A stretch of DNA of 64,000 nt from Mactra quadrangularis (GCA_025267735.1 CM046303.1:32464380-32528379); one strand, 5' to 3'. Positions 1-12,465 are shown, counted from the stretch's first letter. Made by a program: numbers and translations. The notes: generated from the letters alone by a model not told the origin.

Positions 1-292
1 ACATTTGCCCCACTGATTTAAATACTCGATTATATATGGTTAAATAGAAATATTGTAGCGAGAATTTAAATGAACGGGTTTGATGTATGCAACCCAGACA
101 AATGAAAAAACAAAACAATTATACGTTTATGCGCAAATTTGTCATGACACTGGTTGTAAATCGGCAGCCTTCACGACAAGCATCAGCTTTGGACATTGGA
201 CCAAAAATCTTAGCGAACTGATTACATTTAACAATAAGTAATGTATCGTCTGACCATTAAAATCGCTAGACCGGCGGTATTTTTAATGGACA

Positions 293-571
293 CGGGTCGA
301 CAGCGCCGTTGGTAGCGCACTGGGATTTAAAATATCGTGTCCCGAAGGCGGTACGAGTTCGAATCCCACCCGGAGAGGTTATACCCTCCATGAAAATTTG
401 ACGATTATGTCAATTTCTCCATTGATTAGATAAAATGGGGAAGTTTCCGGCCTTGTGGAAGGGTAGGTGAGTACTGGTTATGGACAAGGGTCCAGGAAAG
501 CTAGGTTAGGTGCACTCGACGCCGTAAAACGACCTTAATTGTGTTGACACAGCGTTAAACCCAGTAAAAAT
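293..571 (+). mobile_element. tRNA-derived SINE, family A, copy 1
   Basis: The tRNA-like head has an A-box-like stretch (AGCGCCGTTGGTAGCGCAC) and a B box (GTTCGAATCCCAC). The body runs through GGAAGTTTCCGGCCTTGTGG and the tail ends ...GCGTTAAACCCAGTAAAAA. It is the only plus-strand full copy of this family here. A and B boxes are RNA polymerase III promoter elements in such SINEs. Confidence 0.85.
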
Positions 572-739
572 ATAATGGACTCGTCCACGGTCCACAGGCT
601 AAATTCGAAGACTGTAGTAAATTGATGCTTACTCGTGCAGCGCTTTCTCGAGAAAATCGCAGGGATATGTCATATGACCTTTTTTTGATATTCAAGTAAA
701 CTGTATAATGATGGTGTTGTAAAGGTGCCATCAGGGTAA

Positions 740-793
740 GGGATTCAATGTTTCTCAGTTGAGAAACATTGAATGTTGAGAAACATTGAATCC
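740..793 (+). repeat. Hairpin-forming local inverted duplication
   Basis: GGGATTCAATGTTTCTCA at 740-757 pairs with TGAGAAACATTGAATCCC at 776-793. An extra copy of the right arm (TTGAGAAACATTGAAT) lies in between. It sits at the breakpoint of a truncated SINE B. Confidence 0.8.
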
Positions 794-794
794 C

Positions 795-930
795 GCTTAG
801 TAGTTGGTAAACAGCTAAATTAAGAGATTTAGCTTTTCCAGGAGGAGTGAGTAGGTTGACTGACCGCCATTATATGACCTATACAATGTGTTGCTACAGC
901 GTTAAACCCAACAAACAAAGTAACAAACAA
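795..930 (+). mobile_element. SINE family B, 3' part only
   Basis: Only the distal body and tail remain: TTAGTAGTTGGTAAACAGC to GCGTTAAACCCAACAAAC. A hairpin-forming duplication at 740-793 replaces the proximal part. Confidence 0.75.
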
Positions 931-969
931 ACAAACAATTCGCAATTTAACTTTTATTTTAAGCAACCG

Positions 970-1045
970 GATTGGTCAGCCTGGAGAGCAATCGCCTTGT
1001 GAGGAGTCTTTTGTTCGAGTCCCAATAAGGCTGCATATGTAAGCA
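970..1045 (+). repeat. tRNA-like SINE head fragment
   Basis: GATTGGTCAGCCTGGAGAGC (A-box-like) and TTGTTCGAGTCCCAATAAGG (B-box-like) lie 38 bases apart. The ends do not pair as a tRNA acceptor stem. Confidence 0.45.
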
Positions 1046-1530
1046 CCCTGTAACATATGGCGACCAACGTAAGACGGCAACTAAATCACTTACAGACGGT
1101 GTTTATTATCTCTATAAGGTCCTTATGTTATCGATACTCTACCGGTTTATTACACCACACGCGGTCGATTATGTTGAACTCTAAAATTGATGTTGAAAGG
1201 GAACTAACTCAATCACGATATTCTTACTCCCCAAAAAGGGAGTGTACTACCAATTTTACGAAATATTCTCCATATGCTTGATCTGTTAAGAAACGATTGA
1301 TTGAATAATTGCTCCATAAACGATCTTGGATTCTGATATTGAAGATAAATTTCTACTTCATTAGAAAGTATGCTACGATACTTACTTGTTTACATTAATG
1401 CAGTCTATAATAGTTATGCACGTGCACTTTGACCTCGCGTATGTAGATAATTGGTTTCGAACCACTTTTTAACAACAGGCTTCGGTAACGCAAGGTTAAA
1501 ATCATTTTAATTGAGTTATTTCATCAAGTT

Positions 1531-1790
1531 GAGCATTGGTCGAGTGGTGTGGACACTCGACTGGAATGTCGGAGGTCGTTGGTTAGAGTCAAGTTCGAGT
1601 AACAATAAGTTTTTTTTTGGCCAATAATCCTATTAAGTCGAAGTTCCTCGTAAAATGTAGATATACATATGTATGTACATATGTATATAGAGCTTCTCTG
1701 CATTGAATAAGGGAAGAAGGATCCTGGCTATTGACAAAATGTCCAGCAAAACATGGTTAGGTGTGCTGACCACTGTAAAATGACTATTTT
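1531..1790 (+). mobile_element. SINE-like element with family A-like tail
   Basis: A tRNA-like head (GCATTGGTCGAGTGGTGTGG, GGTTAGAGTCAAGTTCGAG) is followed by GGATCCTGGCTATTGACAAA and AACATGGTTAGGTGTGCTG, which match the distal body of SINE A. It looks like a different head on a related tail. A near-palindromic ATACATATGTATGT run lies at 1660-1690. Confidence 0.55.
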
Positions 1791-2158
1791 TTGGAATGAT
1801 AGTTAACCAAATAAATAAATTAATAGAGAGAGATAAATAAAGATATATCTATAGATAACCTAATGCAATACCGGAATAATTAATTGTAAAGCGAACGTTA
1901 CAAGGGTTCAATAATTAGGAAAGTCGCAGTAGAAAGAAATTCAAGAGGAAGTTTTCGCTCAGTCTTAATTAGATGATAAGACGCGCTGTCATTGTAAACA
2001 TATATTGTGCATCTCATTACATATTAATAACCTCCCTTTTGTATAAAGACAGAATGACTATATAATGAATTACCTCCCTTAATTGTACAAGTTATTTATG
2101 TTAACAGGGCAGAGTTAATAAGATTGTGTTTTTAAAATTATTACTTATCAAGTAAGAG

Positions 2159-2441
2159 TACAGGTCGTATTCTAGGTCATGCGTGTTATTGTACTTTTAA
2201 CAATGAACTTGCTAACTGAATAGGTGAAAAAGCTGATGCATGAACAGCGTTTTACGGATTAAAACATACAACTTTGACATTTAAAATTTATTTTAAATAC
2301 CGTACATGCTCATTTCAAATTTTGTACAGTGGTATGTTTATAAAATAAGAGTCAAATAACTAAGCTATAAAACTGAAAAAAATATTTCACCCCTAAAATT
2401 CGGTGTGTTTATATACGCAATGTTTACGTGGACGACCTGTA
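2159..2441 (+). mobile_element. TIR element G, copy 1
   Basis: A 283-bp element starting TACAGGTCGT and ending ACGACCTGTA. Its internal sequence (for example GGTCATGCGTGTTATTGTAC and ATACGCAATGTTTACGTGG) recurs inverted at 16003-16300. No coding capacity was seen. Confidence 0.8.
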
Positions 2442-2554
2442 CATCTGCACGGAACATATGACGTTAAATACATGTTTGTTGAATTATCTTACAATGAAAT
2501 ATAAAACTAGACTGTGACTATGTATGTTTCATGTAAATATATCTTTATTTTTTT

Positions 2555-2715
2555 TGTTTACTGTTAAGCTTCATTCAACAATCAGTGGTGCATACATTAA
2601 TGATGCTGATTTAAATATTCACTACACTACTTCTGTACTAATGATTGATCGATTATATATTAATTAGCGGAGTTAATGTATGCGCCACTGTCAGTTGAAT
2701 AAATTTTAACAAGAG
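2555..2715 (+). mobile_element. Palindromic MITE family E, copy 1
   Basis: CAGTGGTGCATACATTAATG at 2583 is mirrored by GTTAATGTATGCGCCACTG ending at 2690. The outer flanks (TTCAACAAT and CAGTTGAAT) also pair. Inner GCTGATTTAAATA marks the family. Confidence 0.75.
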
Positions 2716-3221
2716 TTTATACTAATATGTTTTTGTTCGATGAAGAAACATGTTCTTACAACTTTGATTAATCACCATCGAGTCGCATTCTGACTCCTTA
2801 AGTATTGAGCTAACAGAATTAAGATTATAGCTCAAAGAAACAACGAGGTACCGAGTTGGCTTTCCAATGATTTCCAGTCTAACATTGTTACCAATCGACC
2901 ACACAAGCTCACGGTGTAAGTTATCATTGTATTCTGACAGGCTTTACAGTGAAATGCTTGTTCTCTTCATAGAATAATACGGTTTTTTTCTTTTACGCTT
3001 TATGGTGTCATTCGATGAAAATACGGCTAAGATTTAAATTTTACTTATATAATACAGCTTCGAACTCATTGGAAAACATTGGCCTAAGTTTTTACAATTT
3101 TATATTGACCAACCTAATCTTTCAGAGATCGACACAATTGTAGTTTACTTGTTGTTTATTGTCCTGACTATTTATTGTCAAACTGTAACAGGTACGACAT
3201 CATCTTGTTTTATTGTGACCT

Positions 3222-3545
3222 GCTAAAAACCCATGGTCAGGAGACAGATTCGAACCTTTGACCTCGAGGGTAGTAAGCGGACACTCTTTCAGTGGCCATA
3301 AAATCTAGCTTGAATGCAAGGGATTGCAAGTGCCATAGTCTATCTTTGCTACATGCACCCTCTCCTTAATTCTTGGAGCTTGATTGTCTGTGGGACTATA
3401 TCTAAGGGTGCAATTATAGAATTGCAGGAGAGTTATTTACGTTGGACACCAAATGTAACTTGATTAAAACCCATGGGCCGAACTGAGATTCGAATCCACG
3501 ATTCTAGAGTCGTAGCATGACACTCTATCAAGGGATCATGCAAGC
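3222..3545 (-). repeat. Two tRNA-like SINE heads in tandem
   Basis: Minus-strand B-box-like segments occur at 3248-3262 (AGATTCGAACCTTTG) and about 3487-3500 (GAGATTCGAATCC). Each is preceded by AAAACCCATGG and followed by ACACTCT(T/A)TC. The spacing is about 240 bp, so this is a duplicated or dimeric element. Confidence 0.55.
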
Positions 3546-3894
3546 TAGTTTTAAGGCAAGACAAAAACAAGGCAGTACTAATGTCTGCTACATTACGTTT
3601 ATTAATTATATCGTTTACTAAATTTACTACATCATATCATCTGGGACAATCGGCAGACTCATAGCTTTGACCACAAACTACATCTTACTCAATCGGAATA
3701 TCTCTAACTTTAGAGTGAAAAACCAACACCTAGCATGCCATTGACAATGAATAAAACACTATGGAGCAATTCATGAATTAAAAGAAAAATAATCTACAAT
3801 ACTTTTATAACATTTTTTTTCGAATTTGATTGCTTTCGACTAATAAATCAATATTAAAGGGATGGACACGCCGGCTATTTAAATATGTACTTAT

Positions 3895-3992
3895 AACAGT
3901 ATTCCTGTACTCACTTTCAATGCATACAACCAAGTCTTTAAATCAGCGGTGTTAATATTTGCGCCTCTGACAGTTGAATAAAATTTATAAAC
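3895..3992 (+). mobile_element. MITE family E, partial copy
   Basis: AATGCATACAACCAAGTCTT, TTTAAATCAGCGGTGTTAA and CTGACAGTTGAATAAAATTT match the right half of copies 1 and 2. The left arm is decayed. Confidence 0.6.
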
Positions 3993-4044
3993 AATTGAAT
4001 ATTACTGGTGCAATAGATTGTTACGCGTGTTTTGACGTATCTGA

Positions 4045-5150
4045 TATAGCCAGCTGCAATACCACATAGACCTTGAGCCAGTATATGACATTGCTCCCCC
4101 CAGGGGGAATTTTCAAGGGTATGATTTTCTTAACCCCTATGGTGGTAGGCATTCACTGATGAAAGTTTGCAAAGTTCTGTTGGGGCTTTACAGAGTTATG
4201 GGACTTTGAAATATCACCCATTCTCATTTTCTGGTCAAATCCATAACAGACCTTGAGCCAGTATATACCCACACGGGGAATTTTCAAGGGTATGATTTTC
4301 TTTACCAATGTAGTGGTAGGCATTCACTGATTAAAGTTTACAAAGATCTGTTGGGGCTTTACAGAGTTATGGGACTTTGAAATATCGCCCATTCTCATTT
4401 TCCAGTCAAATTCATCATATCTTTGAGCCAGTATATAACATTGCTCCCCACATGGGGAATTTTCAAGGATATAATTTTCTTTACCAATGTAGTGGTAGGC
4501 ATTCACTGACAAAAGTTATCAATGTTCTGTTGGGGCAATACAGAGTTATAGGACTTTGAATTATCGCTCATTCTCATTTTCCAGTCAAATCCATGATAGA
4601 CCATGAGCCAGTATATGACATTGCTCCCCACATGGGGAATTTTTAAGGTTATGATTTTCTTAACCCATATAATGTTAGGCACTCACTGATTTAAGTTTAC
4701 AAAGTTGTATTGGGGCTTTTTAGAGTTATGGGACTTTGAAATATTGCCCATTCTCATTTTCTGGTCAAATCTTTCATAGACCTTGAGCCAGTATATAACA
4801 TTGCTCCCCACATGGTGAATTTTCAAATGTATGATTTACTTAACCCATTTAGTGGTAGGCATTCATTGATAAAAGTTTACAAAGTTCTGTTTAAGCCTTA
4901 CAGAGTTATGTGACTTTGAAAAATCGCTCATTCGCATTTTCCGGTAAAACCATAAGTGCTTTTAAAGCCAGTATATGACATCGATCCTCCTGGAAGTAAT
5001 TATCTATGGTATGATTATTTAACCCGCATGGTAGTTGCAATTCACTTATAAAAGTTTGCAAAGTTTTGTAGGGGCTTTACAGAGTTCTGGGACTTTGAAC
5101 TTCATGGCCCCTATGGCCATTTTCTATGCCAAAATGTTCTTATTACTGTC
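4045..5150 (+). repeat. Satellite array, about 180-bp unit, six copies
   Basis: The landmark GAGCCAGTATAT recurs at 4075, 4255, 4425, 4605 and 4785, with a variant at 4965: spacings of 180, 170, 180, 180 and 180. Each unit also carries GGGGAATTTTCAAGG, GGTAGGCATTCACTGA and GGGGCTTTACAGAGTTATGG. The last unit is the most diverged. Short open frames on both strands arise because the period is a multiple of three. They are not supported as genes. Confidence 0.92.
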
Positions 5151-7555
5151 CTCCGGTATTCTATTTCGACGCATCTTAATTATGAAGCCATTTTGTTTTT
5201 GACAACGATTTGGATTTTGGGTTACCCTGTAACGTTATTCCTGTGCATTTCCGATAGTAAGCAGTGTGGTGATTTCTTAACACCAATATGTGAGGGGGCA
5301 GGGATTTTGAGGGACTCTTTTCATACCTCTTTTCAACACAGAAAGTGGTGCTTTTTCCTATTACGTTCTTAGTTTAGTTTTGAACATGCCATTTTTTCTA
5401 AAACAATAGATATAACAGACAGATTGGCGTCCTTTATTTCTCGCTATTTCAAGAGAGTCACTTGACAGGTAGAGTACTTTCGTTTTGGCAAGACTAAAAA
5501 TAGAAACAAATCAAATGCACCGTTTCTCAGTTCTCTTATGTCAGCCATATAGGAAATCTCCGCTTTACATATTTTCATTTCTTGATTTTAATGATAACTT
5601 TCAGTTATTAATAAAAGTTTTACAAGATGGTCAAACGAATAAAGTATTTACAGGAAGGGTCATTTGTTAGTCAATCTAAATAAATTTTACACATATATGA
5701 ATAAAAGCACCTATTTTCTATGGTAACGCATGTTTCTATACGGACCTAACTAATAAAACTTTATTTTTTTTCGTCTGTATTTGTATGTTTGTCTATGATT
5801 TAAGCACTTTAGGAAGGCAAAGGGTTGATACTGGAAACACATACATGTATACCACAAAATGATAAATTCAGAACGCCCCTTCGCTCAAATATGACTTGAA
5901 TTTTAAATCAACTTAAGGAAAATTACAGAAATACATCTATAAACCTTGAAACAATGACTTTCAAACTTGGAAAAATCGAAAGAAACTTAAGTACCATAGC
6001 CGTGAACAGTCAAAATCAATGAATACATTTAAAAAGTTTATATACTTAACTCACCGAAAAGTTCATAATTATGAGTGCCTAAAGAAAGAAATAGGTAGTA
6101 ACGTATATTACAACTACACTGTTTTAACTATCACATCCCAATTTTATCTTAACCCCCAGTACAACAGTTTAAATAATTTAATGGTAGCACAAAGTATTTT
6201 CTATGTACTATGTCATATTTAAATACTGTTAATTAGATTAATAAGGATTGCCTTCAAAATTAAGGGAAACATGTTAAAATTAAGAGTTTAAAAGGTTACA
6301 AATTAGTCTCAGAAAAGCATAACAGATCAATTGTGTTCAAAGTTCATGTAGTAATTCATTTTGAAGTAAAAATCAAAACGCTCTCCTAGATATTCCATTA
6401 GGTACTGGCACACTTATTTCATATAAAAAGTCATTTGTAACCCAAAATTACATCGCAAGGGTTTGCCATTGGATAAGAGATTTGCGTTGTTGCATGAACG
6501 ATGTGTCTGCTTCCTTATCATTATCAATTTGTTGTACCATGCTTATGTACCATGTTCCCTTAAATATTTCTGCAACAAAATCTTCCGCGATGTATTATAG
6601 TTCTTCTACGACAAAAATAAATTCCGACATAAATTGTGCTGTTTTTGTTGTAAGGAATTACAACAACCTGTGGTTACATGTGTTTATAGAAGTCCAACTA
6701 CATTATTTCGCTGCTGTTAAATTCAACAGACATTTTGTGTTCCTTTACACTCAAAGGCATGGTATAAAAGAAACATTCAGAACTTAAACGTTTCAAGTTT
6801 CCAAAAAAGCGAAACATTGTGAAACAAGCAAACAAACAAGCATCAACTATGATGCTTTTCATATGAAACATACCTTACCAAACGTAACGTATGTTTCAAT
6901 TCATAAAACCATGTTTTATTGAATAAGAAGCAAACAAAGGACGCTTTGGTTACATTTGAGATTTGGTTACATCTAGTAAGAATTGAAGTAACAAATGAAT
7001 TGCAAAAATATCGATTTGAGTATTGCTATGAAGGATTCTATGCTTATATTGCATGCAATGGTTAAACAATCTTCATAGTTTAATTCATCAAAGCCTTTGA
7101 GGTGCACACAGTTTCATGTTTTTAGTCTGGTTGAAGATGTCATATATTTTTCAATGAGATAATAACGACTTTATGCATTGTGGATAACATTTTTGGTGTA
7201 AACCAATTTTCAATATGTCACCGTTTAACCCTTCTCCGCATTGAAAGATCGGTATATCATTTTAACGGTAACGTATGTTACATCACGTATGTTACATTTG
7301 ATACTTCAGACAGCATTATCTCTAGACGATCCTTAGGAATGGCAAAAGTAGTAATTATAAAATGAAGATTTCATTAGAGAGACTAATTAGTAAACGCGAA
7401 TTCAACTAAGATATTTAACATTAGTTGAAAACCATGGTCACGTATGTTTCATGTTTAAATGTCTACCCGAAAATTTTGCTAAAATGTGAAATATAATGAA
7501 ATGTCATTGAATATCTAATGACGATCGTTTTTATTTCATATATATTCATATCTTC
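5151..7555. other. Intergenic, nothing recognised
   Basis: AT-rich sequence without protein-like frames. Near 6875, 7270 and 7440 there are recurring ACGTATGTT(T/A)CA motifs in mixed contexts. The longest frame (6482-6787) shows no domain and no coding bias that I can see. Confidence 0.5.
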
Positions 7556-8876
7556 CAGCACTGTTTCTCAGTTTGTAAAAGACTCCAATCAATTTATTGA
7601 AGATTTAATTCCTAACTACTCTAACCTGTTAATTATGGGCGACTTCAATTTACATCTTGAAGATAGATCCACGGCTTTGTCTGAATTTCTTAATTGTATC
7701 CATTCCTTTGGTTTAGAACAGCATGTAAATTTTAAAACACATATTGGTTGTAACATGTTAGATCTTGTACTTACTGAAGCAGTAAATGGTATCCATGTTA
7801 AGAAATGTGATCAGGGACCTTTTTTATCAGATCATTGTGTAGTTAAGGTACTAATAAATGTTGAAAAAGAAAATATTGTGAGCAAATCTGTAAAATTCCG
7901 CAATCTTAAAAAAATCAACCATGAAAATTTTGCTTCTGATTTGAAAGACATTACTATTGAGTGTGAAGATGTTGACTCTTATGTAAATATTTTGGAGTCA
8001 AAGCTTCAAACTACTCTTGACAAACATGCTCCATTAGTAGAAAAAAATAAAATTCAAAGAACACCAAAACCATGGTTTACTGATAATCTCGTCTTACTTA
8101 AAAGTTCAATGAGAAAACAAGAAAGATTATGGAGAAAATATGGAAAGCCTGAACAATTAGAAGCTTTCAAGGTTATGCGCAACCGTTATCATAATGAATT
8201 AAATGAAGAAAAGGTCAAATCACTTAGTCAAAAAGTTCTTGATGCTAAAGGTGATACAAAACAATTGTATAAATTTGTTGCCGAAATGACTAGAGTAAAA
8301 TCTGAGAATCCAATGCCGAAAGGCGATTCTGATCACTCCATAGCTGAAAATTTTGCTGATTATTTCTTAAATAAAATTTCAAAAATTAGGGAATCCTTGT
8401 CTCAATTTCCAACTTATTCACCGCAACAAAAGGATGTACCTAGTCTTGATCATTTTGATAATTTTACAATAGAAGAGGTCAGAGAACTTATAAGTGACTT
8501 GAATACCAAATCGTCTGAGTTAGACATATTGCCAACAAAAGTCCTAAAATGTTATCTAAAAGAATTATTACCTCTAATTACTCATTTAATAAATATATCA
8601 TTGAAACGTGGTGTATTCCCTTCCAAGTGGAAAGAGGCAATTGTTAAGCCTCTTCTTAAGAAGGTGGGTCTGGATCTGGAATATGCTAATTATAGACCAG
8701 TTAGCAATTTGTCCTTCTTATCTAAGGTGATAGAAAAGGCTGCCTTAAATAGATTGAATACTCATGTTGATAAAAATAATCTTCTTCCAAAAAATCAGTC
8801 TGCATATAGACGTTTTCACTCATGTGAGTCAGCCCTCCTTAGACTGGTTAATGATCTACTGTGTGGTATGGAGAAA

Positions 8877-8879
8877 TAA
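8877..8879 (+). pseudogene. Nonsense codon in LINE reverse transcriptase
   Basis: TAA interrupts the frame between LVNDLLCGMEK and EVTALIAIDLSAAF, in the middle of the reverse transcriptase domain. Confidence 0.85.
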
Positions 8880-9084
8880 GAAGTAACTGCATTAATAGCT
8901 ATTGATCTGAGTGCTGCATTTGACACTGTTGATCATGATATTTTATTAGAAGTACTTAATAATCAATATGGACTACAGAATAGTACACTCCGCTGGATTG
9001 ATTCATATCTTCGCCCACGGGCATGTCGAGTCAACGTCAATACTAGTTCATCATCTGTACGTTCATTAGATTGCAGTGTTCCAC

Positions 9085-9098
9085 AAGGTAGTAGGTCC
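9085..9098 (+). pseudogene. Five-base deletion and frameshift in LINE reverse transcriptase
   Basis: Compared with the inverted copy at about 25820-25840, one base replaces six between CAAGGTAGT and GGTCCGTGGC, a net loss of five bases. The frame changes just after the conserved PQGS motif. Confidence 0.8.
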
Positions 9099-10461
9099 GT
9101 GGCTATATCTAACTTACGCAGGGACCTTATTTGATGTCATACCATCTGATATATCAGTGCATGGTTTTGCTGATGACCACTCTGCTAATAAAAGATTCTG
9201 TCCTAATAATCAGAATGAAGAAGGAAATGCCATTTCTGATCTTGAAGATTGTGCTCTAACTATAAATTCGTGGATGAATGAAAATAAATTAAAAATGAAC
9301 AACTCAAAGACGGAGTTTATAATGTTTGGAAGCAGAGCACAGTTGAAAAAATGCTTAACCCAGTCAATCAATATTGCTGGTGAAACTGTAAAATCTGTGA
9401 AGATAATTCGCTATTTAGGGGCCTTTCTTGATGAAAACTTAAGCTTTAAAGATCACATCAAAACAAAAAGTAGAACTGCTATGTTCAACTATTTACGTAT
9501 CAAAAGTATTAGAAAATATTTGGACAAAGAAGCAACAGAAACACTAGTCCTATCTTTGGTCATGTCCCACATTGATTACTGTAATGTAATCTTGTATGGA
9601 ATCCCAAAATGTGATCTTAACAAATTGCAGCAAATTCAAAACATGTGTGCCAAACTGGTATTAAGGCTAAAAAAATCAGACAGTTCAAAGGATGCTTTGT
9701 ACTCACTGCACTGGTTACCAGTCAAAGCAAGAATCAACTTTAAAATAAAAAAAACTTTTCAAATGTATATTTCACACTTCATAGGTTTAGATCAAAGGAT
9801 CACTATACAAGAATTACACTGGATATTTGTTTAGTTGTTCGGTTACATTTATGCTAAATAAAGTATCCGAAATTCTAACGAGACTAATCCACGTCCGAAT
9901 TGTGTTCACTTCGAGACATGTTTTTTGTTAATTGTACGCTAAATATACGTGAAATAAGAAAAATCAAAATCGAATGACCTATATAATAGAACCGAACTCC
10001 TATTAAAGTTGCTATCGTCAGCAAATGATCGTGAAAGATCAATAAAACGTATACCTGAATAATAACTGAGGTACGGCCATTATTACGGTTTGCCTGACCC
10101 GATAACGATAGTGGTAGGGGACAGGTAATCCCGACAATATATTAAGTGGATAAATAAATGAGGTAGCTAAATACTTAAGACATACAATTATCTAAACACT
10201 AACATATAAGGAACCAGTTATAATGACCTTTTTGACGAACTTAGATATATAAAACAGATAATGTATTTAATACTTTATCTATTCGTCCTCGTCCTACAAA
10301 ATAACTTAGTATGCAAATAAAACATAAACTAAAAACAAATTTGCTTTACTACAATTGGCCTATATACCGCCATGTAGATGAACCAATGTTAGCGAACGTA
10401 CTCCCTTTTAACTTTTATTATTTTTATTTATTAACAAAGATTGTGCATTCGGAACTCCTCG

Positions 10462-10590
10462 GCCATTGGCTACGAATAACTTCGGACATATTTCGATGCC
10501 ATTTGTGAACTACTGGTGTTGAAGTAAACAAATACACGATCGTTAAGGCGATGAGTAAAGTTTCGTTTTAGTCCTTAAATTTGAAATTGC
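10462..10590 (+). mobile_element. Palindromic MITE family F, half copy
   Basis: CGGAACTCCTCGGCCATTGG, GGTGTTGAAGTAAACAAATA and GTTTCGTTTTAGTCC match the left half of the full palindrome at 13013-13289. Confidence 0.75.
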
Positions 10591-10984
10591 ACAGTTCAAT
10601 GATATCACTGAACGATACTCGTATTTGGTTCAATATATAACATATAATTATGTTTTGACAAAGATCTGTGCGTATACTACAATAATTATTTTGCATTACC
10701 GAACGTTACGTGCTTCGCCTCGCATAGGTAGTAAAATCCCAAGCCGCCAGGGTAGACCCCCACGTGTCCTTTTGAGATTATTCATTCATGAAAGGTCGAG
10801 GTGTTTCGAATGAAAGATTGTGCTCTATTGACTCCTGTGGTATTTCGTGATGTCTTTATATTTCGTGCGATGTGCCCTCTATAGCACCGACAAAATTTGG
10901 TAAGTTGTATCCATGTTTAAATTTCGCTATCACTTCCCCCACCCGAATGAAAGACGATATATGATATACGCAGAAAATGTAATT

Positions 10985-11490
10985 GTCCAAAAAATGCTTG
11001 AAATCGCCGTTTAGCCCTGTATGGCGTCTACATCATTGAGTAAAAACATTATAAATATTGCTTTCCAGTAAAGTATTCTACGCATAATTAATTAACTTTT
11101 GGTGTGGTCAAGGATAAGTAAAATAGACCGTATGGAAACAGAAAGTTTTATATATATCTTTGGTGCTATTAGATCCGTCAGTAATTTCCTTCTTTGTGTA
11201 TGGTGTCAGTACCGCGTCAGTGCTCTAGGCCGTCCAAGATATAATCGATATTATTATAAGATTCGCCCGACTGCGACTGTGTTCATATATTGATAATGGT
11301 ATTTACCACTAATACAAACAGGTAACCCGACAAATACAAGGCGGAGACAAGTCCATTCTCGCACACCTTTTTTACTTTTTGACGGTCATTTTCTTAACAT
11401 GTGACCTTAAAATGAATCGTTTTGATTGGCTTAAGGCAACAGGTGTCGACTACAAAATGCTCAAATCTTGATGATTGTTTATGTCGCCGT
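10985..11490 (+). repeat. Dispersed repeat D, copy 1
   Basis: AATGCTTGAAATCGCCGTTT at the left and CAACAGGTGTCGAC...AAAATGCTCAAA at the right match 28435-28960 in the same order and spacing. Termini and class unknown. Confidence 0.7.
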
Positions 11491-11699
11491 CCAGGAATAA
11501 CGCCGGAAAAGCTAGATACATGAGCTTTTCTTTATTAGCTGCATAATAGTATTAAAATGACAGTCGTGAACTAGTCTGTGAAAACCTTTTTTTATTGTAC
11601 AACCGTTGTTTGTTATTTCATTTCAGAACAGGTTGTTAATGTCAAGTATGTAAACCAAGCTTACTGATATTTTCTTCTTTACGTTAAAATGAATTAATT

Positions 11700-11795
11700 A
11701 TTATGTTTAAACGAAATTATATTTCGTAGAAATGAAATAACATTGAAAATAAAAAAGCATTTCAAAATGTCACTTTTGGGGCTACGTTAAAATCA
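11700..11795 (+). mobile_element. Decayed end of the ACGGAGCC MITE family
   Basis: TTTAAACGAAATTATATTTCG and GCATTTCAAAATGTCACTTT followed by GGGGCTACGT match the right end of the complete MITE at 38648-38875. The left half is missing. Confidence 0.65.
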
Positions 11796-12159
11796 ATTTA
11801 GATTAAAAGTATCATTTTAAGACTTGATGGTAATTCATTAATGTGAACGAACCTTTAATTGGCGCATTTTACTTCCGTAGTAGCTTTGTACATTTTGCGG
11901 TTAGTCAATTTTAAAGTTAGTATTATTATACGTGAACATTTGTGACTTGCGGCTATATAACATGTACAGCGGTGTGAAGTAAAATTAATCAGGTTTTGAA
12001 CATTTTTCTCCTTTAAGTTGACAATAAAGTTGCGTATTTCCAGCCAAGTTGCTATACGATATGGGTCACGATACAGTTTATCCACTATCAGGGTTCTGAT
12101 CTTCAACCGTTTTAACTCTGTTTTCTACGAAAACGAAGTGCGCATTCTTCGTTTCTTAT

Positions 12160-12465
12160 ATGGGACAATGGGGGAAGGGTAGTTCTCACCCATTGCTAGG
12201 GGACAATTACAATTCACTAAGTCCCATGGGACAATGAGGTTGGTCTCTGAGGGTAAAGGTGTCTAGGTAAGAAGTGTAGTCGTACATAGGAAGGAGAAAA
12301 GGTATCCAGTAAATCCCTGATTCTGGAAATGAGGGTAGCTATCCCGGTAATGCAGAGTATCGGGATACAAAGGGTAATTTGGGGTAGAGGGTCGGGGAAT
12401 CAGGGAGGCAGGCAGTCTAGGGTCAAGGAGGCCCCTAAGGCCGTGGACACGGGGTGATACGAAAT
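12160..12465 (+). other. G-rich, strand-asymmetric tract
   Basis: About 300 bases with many GGG runs on the plus strand and few C runs, in a very AT-rich setting (for example GGGGTAGAGGGTCGGGG). It has the short sub-repeat TGGGACAATG(G/A)GG near 12163 and 12228. No coding frame. It is either a decayed simple repeat or a strand-biased element. Confidence 0.6.

Larger units (their letters stand above)
7556..9780 (+). mobile_element. APE-type non-LTR retrotransposon (CR1/L2/jockey-like), 5'-truncated and broken
   Basis: The first frame (to 8876) starts within an apurinic endonuclease domain: GDFN (Asp/Asn), LDLVLT and SDH (catalytic His) are visible. It then enters reverse transcriptase with YANYRPVSNLSFLSK. 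After a stop at 8877-8879 the same frame goes on with IDLSAAFDTVDHDILL and PQGS. A shift near 9090 then moves it to the frame holding the FADDH catalytic box and the thumb region (SHIDYCNVILYGIP, LHWLPV). Homology fades near 9770. A second copy of the same family lies inverted at 24560-33000. It is a dead copy and cannot make an intact enzyme. Confidence 0.93.
9835..12150. other. Intergenic with half-copies of palindromic and dispersed repeats
   Basis: Holds a half copy of the palindromic MITE of 13013 (about 10462-10590), one copy of a dispersed repeat also present at 28435-28960 (here 10985-11490), and the decayed end of a MITE (11700-11795). No gene seen. Confidence 0.5.

Noticed and set aside
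4324..4559. Two opposite open frames of about 60 codons as genes
   Set aside because: They are frames through the 180-bp satellite. The stop-free length follows from the repeat period.
6482..6787. A 101-codon open frame as a gene
   Set aside because: No domain, no conserved motif, no splice or promoter context. Composition looks like random AT-rich DNA.
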